This document shows, one piece after another, positions 57,953 to 64,000 of a stretch of 64,000 bases of DNA (position 1 is its first letter; every line of letters starts with the position of its first letter). The notes under the pieces were generated by a model that worked only from the letters and a program-made list of their open reading frames with translations, made no database searches and was not told where the DNA came from. Source of the DNA: CAZXEU01 sp964639665 (GTDB lineage Bacteria > Bacteroidota > Rhodothermia > Rhodothermales > Bin80). Position numbers and translations under genes: made by a program. The DNA lies in contig CAZXEU010000213.1 of NCBI GenBank assembly GCA_964639665.1, positions 20,586 through 84,585 of the forward strand. The letters run 5' to 3'.

Positions 57953-59248
57953 CTAAGACGAGCTCTGACAAGTTAGGGCTACGACGATATCCATAACGTT
58001 GGTATGGGTAGGGCCGGTGCGCAGCAATCCCGGTATGGATCGAAAGAAACCGTATGCGTCGTTATTCTCCAGGGCATCCGCTGCGCTCTGGCCCTGCAGG
58101 CGCGCCAGCTCAAGGGTACGCGGGGTGGCCCAGGCACCTGCGGCGTCGGTGGGGCCATCAATGCCGTCCGTGCCTCCGCTGAGCACCAAGGTCCGTGTGC
58201 CACAGCCGTCCAACGCGACCGCCGCCGCCAGGGCCAGTTCCTGATTCCGCCCGCCCCGGCCAGTGCCGCGCACGGTGACCGTTGTCTCGCCTCCCCAGAG
58301 CAAACAGGTGCCAGCCGGTGAAGCTTCAGTCCTGCGTCCGATCTCCGCACCACGCACCCGCGCTTCGCCGGACAAGGCGCCGGCCAGAATCTGCGGTTCG
58401 TAGCCGAGCCGGCGCGCTTCTAAGCTAGCCGCTCGCAGTGCCGTCGAATTGCTGCCCAGAAGCACGGCTCGCTCAAGCGACGAGAGGGATTGCCGAACGG
58501 GGCGTCCGTTCAGGTCGCGCTTGAGGGCCACGCGGACTTCCTGCGGCATTTGTGACCAGATTCCGTATTTCATGGCCACGCCGACGGCTTCTTCCGCGGT
58601 CGACGGGTCCCGCACGGTGGGGCCGCTGGCAATGACCGCAAGGCTATCTCCGATCACATCCGAGACCGCCAGTGTTATAACGGTGGCGGGCCTGGCAGCC
58701 AGACCGAGCCGTCCGCCCTTGATGCGAGAGCAGTGCTTCCGTATGCAGTTGATCTCGTCAATGGCAGCGCCGCAGCGCAGCAGCAGACGCGTGACCTCCT
58801 GCAGCGCCTCCGGCCGCACCAGCGGGGCAAACCAGAGTGCCGACCCACCGCCGGACAGCAGCACGACAAGCAAGTCCTCCGAGCCGCAGGAGCGGGCCGT
58901 TTCCAGCGCGCGGCGCGCGGCGCGCAGCCCTGCGGCATCCGGCACGGGATGCCCGGCCTCCTCTACTTCCACGAGCTGCGGGCAACGCAGCATATTCGGC
59001 AAGGTGGTAGCGTAGCCGTGCGGCACTACTACATGGCCCGCGACGTCACCGTGCGCGAGTAGCGGCTCCAGCGCGCCGGCCATGGCCATGGATGCTTTCC
59101 CCGCTCCGATCACCCGGATCCGCCTGAAATTCCGCAGCGGGCTCCCGGCCACCTCCGCAAGGTCCAGACCCGCCATCAGCCTGTCCGCCTGCACGCTCCG
59201 CAACGCAGCCTCAAAGATGGCGCATCCGTCCGCAACCAGAGTCTGCAT
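57953..59248 (-). CDS. Glycerate 2-kinase (DUF4147/MOFRL, type II)
   Basis: The enzyme phosphorylates D-glycerate to 2-phosphoglycerate in serine/glyoxylate pathways. The N-terminal GckA domain has IRVIGAGKASMAMAGALEP, LLVVLLSGGGSALWFAPL and IKGGRLGLAARPATVI; the C-terminal MOFRL domain has GGRNQELALAAAVALDG and LSGGTDGIDGPTDAAGAW. The ATG at 59248 (MQTLVADG) was chosen; the frame is open to 59293. It is divergent from the NIPSNAP gene at 59353 with a ~104-base gap. Confidence 0.94.
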   Translation of the reverse strand: MQTLVADGCAIFEAALRSVQADRLMAGLDLAEVAGSPLRNFRRIRVIGAGKASMAMAGALEPLLAHGDVAGHVVVPHGYATTLPNMLRCPQLVEVEEAGHPVPDAAGLRAARRALETARSCGSEDLLVVLLSGGGSALWFAPLVRPEALQEVTRLLLRCGAAIDEINCIRKHCSRIKGGRLGLAARPATVITLAVSDVIGDSLAVIASGPTVRDPSTAEEAVGVAMKYGIWSQMPQEVRVALKRDLNGRPVRQSLSSLERAVLLGSNSTALRAASLEARRLGYEPQILAGALSGEARVRGAEIGRRTEASPAGTCLLWGGETTVTVRGTGRGGRNQELALAAAVALDGCGTRTLVLSGGTDGIDGPTDAAGAWATPRTLELARLQGQSAADALENNDAYGFFRSIPGLLRTGPTHTNVMDIVVALTCQSSS

Positions 59249-59352
59249 GCGTCTCAGGCTAGGTGTGCATCCGGCGCCTGTCCGCTTTGCCACGCAGAGG
59301 CGCCAGCCTTATACTTATGGGTCCAATATCGTCCACAATCTACACGACCTAC

Positions 59353-60123
59353 GTGAAACGAAGAACTTTCATGGCCACTGCCGCGGCGGCGGTACCTTTT
59401 GCAGCCGGCGCACCGGGCTCGCGTCAAGAGGACCGCCAGTATTTCGAGCTTACGGAGTTTCATACACACGTCGGAGCGCGCCGGAGCAGGGTGGCTGATT
59501 TCTACCGGGACGTGGCGCTGCCGGCTCTTTCCAGACTGGGCATCGGCCCGGTCGGCGTCTTTACGGTTGCGTATGGTCCGACGCGCCCTTCTTTGTTCGT
59601 GCTCGTGCCTCACGACTCGCTGGAGTCCGTGCTGGCTACGCCGGCACGTCTGCTCGAGGATGCCGCGTACCGCCGCGACGGCGCGGCATTCCTGGAAGCG
59701 CCCCTGTCGGATCCGGCATACGTGCGCAAGGAGCGGCAGCTCCTTGTGGCCTTCACGGACATGCCCCGCATAGAGGTGCCTACGCAAGCGGAATCACGGA
59801 TTTTCGAGCTGCGTGTCTATGAGAGTCACAGCGAACGCGCCGGGCAAAAGAAGATTGACATGTTCAACGGGGGCGGCGAGATAGCCATTTTTCGCAAGAC
59901 CGGCCTCACACCTGTCTTTTTCGGGGAGACTCTTTTTGGGCCACGCATCCCCAACCTGACCTACATGCTTTCCTTTGATCACATGCAGGCGCGGGACGAG
60001 GCCTGGGCCACGTTCATAGCGGATCCTGACTGGATCAGCCTGCGGGACGATCCGCAGTACGCTGACACCGTTTCCAACATATCGGACATCATCCTTCGCC
60101 CCACGCCGTTTTCGCAGATCTGA
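59353..60123 (+). CDS. Tat-exported NIPSNAP-family protein
   Basis: The GTG at 59353 gives a twin-arginine-type leader (VKRRTFMATAAAAVPFAAG); the frame is open upstream to 59263 without such a signal. The product has two NIPSNAP-like ferredoxin-fold repeats: QYFELTEFHTHVGARRSRVA ... FTVAYGPTRPSLFVLVPHD and ESRIFELRVYESHSERAGQK ... NLTYMLSFDHMQARDEAW. NIPSNAP proteins bind or process small ligands with poorly known chemistry. It heads the operon of six genes that ends with the TctA fragment; its TGA shares a base with the next ATG (TGATG). Confidence 0.88.
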   Translation: MKRRTFMATAAAAVPFAAGAPGSRQEDRQYFELTEFHTHVGARRSRVADFYRDVALPALSRLGIGPVGVFTVAYGPTRPSLFVLVPHDSLESVLATPARLLEDAAYRRDGAAFLEAPLSDPAYVRKERQLLVAFTDMPRIEVPTQAESRIFELRVYESHSERAGQKKIDMFNGGGEIAIFRKTGLTPVFFGETLFGPRIPNLTYMLSFDHMQARDEAWATFIADPDWISLRDDPQYADTVSNISDIILRPTPFSQI

Positions 60124-61709
60124 TGCCTGTCGGCCGATTTGCCCTGCTCTGCAGTCTCCTGGCGGCAGCCCTCGCCGCCGCGCCCTTGGCATCGGCCCAG
60201 GATGGCGTTGCAGGTGCGCCGGACCGGCGCCCGGACGAAGGCGAGGGGCCCTTCGAGCGGCTGATAATCCGCGGGGCAACCATGATCGATGGCACGGGGG
60301 CTCCGCCCCGCAGTCCCGTAGACATCGTCATCGAAGGCAACACGATCACGCGCATCGCAAGCGTCGGAGCCCCGCTTGCGGACATAGATCCGGATGGCAG
60401 ACCGGACGGCGCCACGCGCGAAATCGATGCGTCCGGCATGTATGTGCTCCCGGGCCTGATCGACCTGCATGCCCATACGGGAGGCGTGCCCAAGGCCCCG
60501 CATGCCGAGTATGTATACAAGCTCTGGCTTGCGCACGGCATCACGACCATAAGAGGAGTGCCGACGGGCCCCTTCAGCTGGTCCCTGAATGAACGGGAAA
60601 GAAGCAGCCGCAACGAAATCGTCGCCCCCCACATCGTCTCCTACCACAGACCTGGCAGCGGCTGGAACGGTCGGCGCGTAGAATCTCCCCAAGATGCACG
60701 TGAATGGGTGCGCTTTGCGGCGGAAAAGGGCGTTGACGGCCTGAAGCTCGGCGCCTATTCTCCGCCCATCATGGCCGCCCTGCTCGATGAAGCCCGCAAG
60801 CTCGGTATGGGGTCGACGGCGCACCTCGACCAGATGGGAGTGGCGCAGATGAATGCGCTGGATGCGGCGCGGCTGGGCATGACGGGCATGACGCACTTTT
60901 ACGGGCTGTTCGAGGCCATGTACGAGGCAAACGACGTGCAGCCCTGGCCGTCCCGTATGGATTACAACGACGAGCAGCTGCGATTCGCGCAGGTGGCACG
61001 ACAGTGGAATCTCGTGGAACCCGGAGGTGCAAAATGGAATGCTCTTCTGGATGAATTCCTGGAGCTGGATTTCTTCATAAACCCGACGATGGGCATCTAC
61101 TCGGCCGGGCGGGATGTCATGCGGGCAAGAAATGCCGACTGGCATGCCATGTATACGCTTCCTTCCCTGCAGGACTTCTTTGACCCCAGCCGCCACGACC
61201 ATGGCTCGTACTGGTACTACTGGACCACCCACGACGAAATAGCGTGGAAGAATTTCTATCGCGTGTGGATGCGCTTCCTTCGCGATTACAAGAATCGGGG
61301 CGGCAAGGTAACCGTGGGATCGGACAGCGGCTATATCTACCAGCTGTACGGCTTTGGCACGATTCTGGAGCTGGAATTGCTGCAGGAAGCGGGATTCCAT
61401 CCGCTGGAAGTGATTCGCGCCGCCACGATGCACGGCGCGGAAGAAATTCACAAACCGCTCGGCAGGGAAATTGCCTACGGAGCCGTTCGGCCAGGATTGC
61501 GCGCGGATCTCATTGTTGTGGAGGAGAACCCCCTTGCCAACCTGAAGGTGCTCTACGGGACAGGGGCGGTGCGCCTGAACGACGACACGGGAAAAGTGGA
61601 GAGGGTCGGCGGCATTCTCTATACCATCAAGGACGGCATCATTTACGATGCCAGGACGTTACTCAAAGATGTCGAGCAAATGGTGCTCGACGCAAAGCAG
61701 AACCTCTAA
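60123..61709 (+). CDS. Exported amidohydrolase (imidazolonepropionase/adenine-deaminase-like superfamily)
   Basis: A signal peptide (LCSLLAAALAAAPLASAQ) precedes a metal-dependent hydrolase composite domain. The HxH of LPGLIDLHAHTGG is at ~residue 118, and downstream TAHLDQMGVAQMNALDAA, GMTHFYGLFEA and the SDSGYIYQLYGFGTILELEL (Asp ligand-type region) match the superfamily; the end RADLIVVEENPL is typical. The carbamylated Lys is not obvious, so mono- or dinuclear status is unclear. At 528 residues it is normal. The DinB gene follows at 23 bases. Substrate unknown; the neighbouring transporter suggests a carboxylate or carboxylated amide. Confidence 0.92.
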   Translation: MPVGRFALLCSLLAAALAAAPLASAQDGVAGAPDRRPDEGEGPFERLIIRGATMIDGTGAPPRSPVDIVIEGNTITRIASVGAPLADIDPDGRPDGATREIDASGMYVLPGLIDLHAHTGGVPKAPHAEYVYKLWLAHGITTIRGVPTGPFSWSLNERERSSRNEIVAPHIVSYHRPGSGWNGRRVESPQDAREWVRFAAEKGVDGLKLGAYSPPIMAALLDEARKLGMGSTAHLDQMGVAQMNALDAARLGMTGMTHFYGLFEAMYEANDVQPWPSRMDYNDEQLRFAQVARQWNLVEPGGAKWNALLDEFLELDFFINPTMGIYSAGRDVMRARNADWHAMYTLPSLQDFFDPSRHDHGSYWYYWTTHDEIAWKNFYRVWMRFLRDYKNRGGKVTVGSDSGYIYQLYGFGTILELELLQEAGFHPLEVIRAATMHGAEEIHKPLGREIAYGAVRPGLRADLIVVEENPLANLKVLYGTGAVRLNDDTGKVERVGGILYTIKDGIIYDARTLLKDVEQMVLDAKQNL

Positions 61710-61732
61710 TCACCAAACCTTCAATCAACATC

Positions 61733-62266
61733 ATGATCAGGTACTTTCTCCCCATCGCCGCGCTGCTGCTGGTTATCGCTGCACCCGCCAGCGCCCAGGA
61801 TGGGCACGACAACAGTGCTTATCTGGCCAGCCTCAAGGCGGACTTTAACGGCAGTTCCTCCAAGCTGATGGACCTCGCCGGAGCATTCTCCGAGGAGCAG
61901 TACTCATGGCGGCCAGCCGACGGCATTCGCTCCGTGAGCGAAGTCTTCATGCATGTCGCCAGCGCCAACTACTTCATTTCCGCCGGCCTCGGGCACGACA
62001 TGTCGCACCTCTTGCCCGAAAATGCCGAAGCCACGGTAACAGGCAAGGAGGAGGCCATGAAGGTGCTGAAGGAAAGCCAGGACCACGCGGTCATGGCCCT
62101 GGACATGCTTGGTGATACCGACCTGAGTGGCACGGTGCAGGTATTCGGCCGGGAAATGCCCCGGTACACGGTGCTTGGCATCCTTGCAGGACACAGCCAC
62201 GAGCACCTGGGTCAGAGCATCGCCTACGCCCGCTCCATTGGAGTGACGCCTCCCTGGAGCCAGTAG
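61733..62266 (+). CDS. Exported DinB-family protein
   Basis: The 177-residue product starts with a signal peptide (RYFLPIAALLLVIAAPASAQ), then a DinB/YfiT-like four-helix bundle: LKADFNGSSSKLMDLAGAF, SVSEVFMHVASANYFIS (first metal His), LGILAGHSHEHLGQSIAYAR (second and third His). Such domains bind Ni2+/Zn2+ in some thiol transferases. The longer frame from 61244 covers the amidohydrolase in another reading frame and is not used. The TctC gene starts 3 bases after its stop. Confidence 0.92.
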   Translation: MIRYFLPIAALLLVIAAPASAQDGHDNSAYLASLKADFNGSSSKLMDLAGAFSEEQYSWRPADGIRSVSEVFMHVASANYFISAGLGHDMSHLLPENAEATVTGKEEAMKVLKESQDHAVMALDMLGDTDLSGTVQVFGREMPRYTVLGILAGHSHEHLGQSIAYARSIGVTPPWSQ

Positions 62267-62269
62267 CCT

Positions 62270-63223
62270 GTGCTGCGGCTTCTCGCTTGCCTGTGTATTC
62301 TGGCAGGCTGCGCGCCCGCTGACCAAACGGCTTTCCCTGCACGCGCCCTGACGTATCTGGTGCCGTGGAATGCCGGTGGCGGCACCGATACGGTCTCGCG
62401 CACGCTGGCCTCGGTCCTCGCCGAAGAGCTGGGCCGAGGCGTTACCGTCGTCAATCGCAGCGGCGGCGGCGGCGTGGTCGGCCATCTGGCACTGGCCGGG
62501 GCTCGCCCGGACGGCTACACGATAGGAGCCGTCACGGTGGAAATCACGATGATGCACCACGTGGGCCTGACAGAGCTCACGCACGCTGACTATACGCCGC
62601 TGGCGCTGATTACCAACAACCCCTCCGCCATTACGGTTCGGGCAGACAGCCCTTGGCAGACGGTGGACGACTTGCTGCGTGATCTGCGGGAGCGGCCGGG
62701 CGAGCATTTCGCGTCCGGAACTTCGAGGGGCGGCGTCTGGGACCTTGCGCGAATCGGATTCCTGCAGAGGGCAGGACTGCCGGAAAGCGCGATGCCCTGG
62801 GTACCCAGCCAGGGCGCGGCACCCGGCCTGCAGGAGCTTCTTGCCGGCGGAGTGGACGTGGTAACGGCTGCGCTCGCAGAAACGGACGCCCTGCGGCGAG
62901 CGGGGCGGGTTCGGGCGCTGGCCGTGATGGCTTCCGAAAGACTGGCTGCCGCTCCCGAGGTACCCACGCTGAGAGAGCTTGGCTTCGACTGGACGATCGG
63001 TGGATGGACGGTAGTCTGCGGACCGCAAGACCTGCCGGCGGATGTGCGTGCTGTGCTGGTGGAGGCTATCCGGCACGCTGTGCAGTCCGAGTCTTTCCGG
63101 GCGCCGCTGGAAGCCGCTGGGTTCAATCTTGAATACCGGGACGGGGAGTCGCTGCAGCGCTTCATAGCCGAGCAGGACAGCACAAACGGCGCACTGCTCC
63201 GATCCGGCGGACTGGCATCCTAG
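62270..63223 (+). CDS. Tripartite tricarboxylate transporter substrate-binding lipoprotein (TctC/Bug family)
   Basis: The binding protein captures carboxylates (citrate-like, other acids) and delivers them to the TctAB membrane pair. The GTG start gives a short leader ending in the lipobox ILAGC, so it is likely a lipoprotein; most proteobacterial relatives are soluble. The body has the family pattern VPWNAGGGTDTVSRTLASVL, the P-loop-like VNRSGGGGVVGHLALAGARPDGYTI and EVPTLRELGFD. Length 317 is normal. Its stop is directly next to the TctB ATG. Confidence 0.92.
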   Translation: MLRLLACLCILAGCAPADQTAFPARALTYLVPWNAGGGTDTVSRTLASVLAEELGRGVTVVNRSGGGGVVGHLALAGARPDGYTIGAVTVEITMMHHVGLTELTHADYTPLALITNNPSAITVRADSPWQTVDDLLRDLRERPGEHFASGTSRGGVWDLARIGFLQRAGLPESAMPWVPSQGAAPGLQELLAGGVDVVTAALAETDALRRAGRVRALAVMASERLAAAPEVPTLRELGFDWTIGGWTVVCGPQDLPADVRAVLVEAIRHAVQSESFRAPLEAAGFNLEYRDGESLQRFIAEQDSTNGALLRSGGLAS

Positions 63224-63643
63224 ATGGGGCCGGCACGCCATGCCATCAGCGGCGTGCTGGTGGCCGGACTGGGCGTGGCCATCTGGCTCGCAACGCTGCC
63301 TTTCCCTGAGCTGGACAGCGGCTATCCCGGACCAGCGCTGTTCCCGCGGGCCATTGCGATCGGCCTTATTCTTTCGTCTGTCTGGCTCCAGACGGGAGCC
63401 CGTGGACCACGCGCGCCAGCGCTCCCCTCAGCGCCCGCCCTAGTCCGGTGCGCAATGTGCCTGGGCTGCGTGTGCACGTTTCCCCTGCTTCACAGCCTGT
63501 TGGGTTCGGCCATCGCAGCCGGACTGGTAGCGGCGGGAGTCGGCCTGCTATTCGGCATACGCCTGCTCCATGCTGCTGCCACGGGAGCCGTTGTTGCCGC
63601 GCTTGTCCAGCTGCTGTTCGTGCTGCTGCTGGGTGTAGCATGA
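63224..63643 (+). CDS. Tripartite tricarboxylate transporter small membrane subunit TctB
   Basis: The 139-residue protein has four hydrophobic segments: ISGVLVAGLGVAIWLATLPF, AIAIGLILSSVWLQTG, AMCLGCVCTFPLLHSLLGSA and AAGLVAAGVGLLFGIRLL with a fourth near the end. The pattern TLPFPELDSGYPGPALFPR (SGxxGPxxFP) is typical for TctB. It is small and poorly conserved in this family, so identification also rests on its position between TctC and TctA. The next ATG overlaps its TGA. Confidence 0.9.
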   Translation: MGPARHAISGVLVAGLGVAIWLATLPFPELDSGYPGPALFPRAIAIGLILSSVWLQTGARGPRAPALPSAPALVRCAMCLGCVCTFPLLHSLLGSAIAAGLVAAGVGLLFGIRLLHAAATGAVVAALVQLLFVLLLGVA

Positions 63644-64000
63644 TAAGCTGGCAGGCATTCCTCGCCCTCATTCTGGGAGGGCTTTACGGTTCGATCTTCG
63701 GCGCGATTCCGGGCCTTACGGCCACGCTGGCCGTCGCCCTGTTTATTCCGCTGGCGTTCTTTCTCGATCCGATCATTGCGCTGCCGGCCATCATAGCCAT
63801 CTCATCGGTAGCGATCTACGCGGGCGACGTGGGATCAGCTGTGGCCCGCATTCCGGGCACACCCGCCAGCGCGGCATACGTCGAAGAATTGTACGATGTA
63901 AGCAGCAGGAGGGGGCCGCTGTACGGCCTGGGCATCAGCGCCCTTGGCTCGGCTGCAGGCGGCATTGCAGCAATGGTGGTGCTGGTGCTCGGCGCTACCG
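63640..64000 (+). CDS. Tripartite tricarboxylate transporter large permease TctA, truncated by the window end
   Basis: The frame starts with ATG at 63640, overlapping the TctB stop by four bases (ATGA), and is open to the end of the window (120 residues). It shows the family N-terminus: GGLYGSIFGAIPGLTATLAV, then ALFIPLAFFLDPIIALPAII and AIYAGDVGSAVARIPGTPAS (the highly conserved GTPAS segment). The remaining ~380 residues should lie beyond. TctA forms the transmembrane pathway. Confidence 0.95.
   Translation, partial: MISWQAFLALILGGLYGSIFGAIPGLTATLAVALFIPLAFFLDPIIALPAIIAISSVAIYAGDVGSAVARIPGTPASAAYVEELYDVSSRRGPLYGLGISALGSAAGGIAAMVVLVLGAT

Noticed and set aside
59979..61451. 490-codon minus-strand frame
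   Set aside because: Antisense shadow of the amidohydrolase gene, without recognisable domains.
61904..63241. 445-codon minus-strand frame
   Set aside because: Antisense to DinB and TctC; composition is irregular and no motif is present.

Overview
This window looks like chromosomal DNA of a moderately GC-rich, Gram-negative bacterium of the Bacteroidota/Rhodothermota type. The reasons are a DUF4835 (PorD-like) lipoprotein/secretion-family gene, a TonB-dependent receptor with a carboxypeptidase-regulatory-like N-terminus, a Tsx/OmpK-like outer-membrane channel, a FG-GAP repeat exoprotein, a MenG/UbiE methyltransferase and ATP-type PEP carboxykinase, together with generally weak or absent Shine-Dalgarno sequences. 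The taxonomic placement is inference. I see no insertion sequence, prophage, CRISPR array or rRNA; one tRNA (Ser, anticodon CGA) is present. Coding density is very high and many neighbours overlap by 1-18 bases.

Layout. 0-2.2 kb: a truncated exported amidohydrolase and a FG-GAP protein on the minus strand. 2.3-9.1 kb (plus): uvrB, a cysteine-free L31, pyrimidine-nucleoside phosphorylase, then an envelope group (PspA, a two-helix membrane/coiled-coil protein, a CorC/HlyC-type CBS membrane protein). 9.1-12.4 kb (minus): an unknown protein, flotillin FloA, MoaC and a CoxE-like VWA protein. 12.6-16.2 kb (plus): long-chain acyl-CoA synthetase and pckA. 16.2-21.0 kb (minus): coxS-coxL-coxM-coxD, an aerobic-CO-dehydrogenase-like molybdenum hydroxylase with its MoxR ATPase, with a divergent XdhC maturation gene (21.1-22.3 kb). 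The large subunit carries the form-II type active-site motif, so the substrate is uncertain. 22.2-23.8 kb: pyrR-pyrB. 23.9-26.1 kb: DUF58 and an M20 amidohydrolase.

Two separate partner-switching signalling modules follow: 26.4-29.7 kb (SpoIIE-type phosphatase with extracytoplasmic sensor and HAMP, HATPase kinase, STAS protein) and 37.1-40.1 kb (multi-pass membrane phosphatase with GAF, STAS, HATPase kinase). Between them on the minus strand lie an ammonium transporter, a Tsx-like channel, a NifU-type scaffold, Mrp ATPase, a Ppx/GppA phosphatase and a membrane-anchored protein built of four tandem repeats.

40.1-43.3 kb holds menG, a DUF1460 cell-wall amidase, an orphan biotin carrier protein and an NAD-dependent epimerase. 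43.3-59.2 kb is one long minus-strand run: TonB-dependent receptor, M23 peptidase, peptide deformylase, DUF411 protein, PorD-like protein, a large HExxH/propeller/barrel protein, tRNA-Ser, alaS, thiolase, DUF255 thioredoxin-fold protein and glycerate 2-kinase. 59.4-64.0 kb is a tight plus-strand operon: Tat-exported NIPSNAP protein, exported amidohydrolase, exported DinB protein and a tripartite tricarboxylate transporter (TctC as lipoprotein, TctB, truncated TctA), which suggests capture and processing of an unknown small carboxylate.
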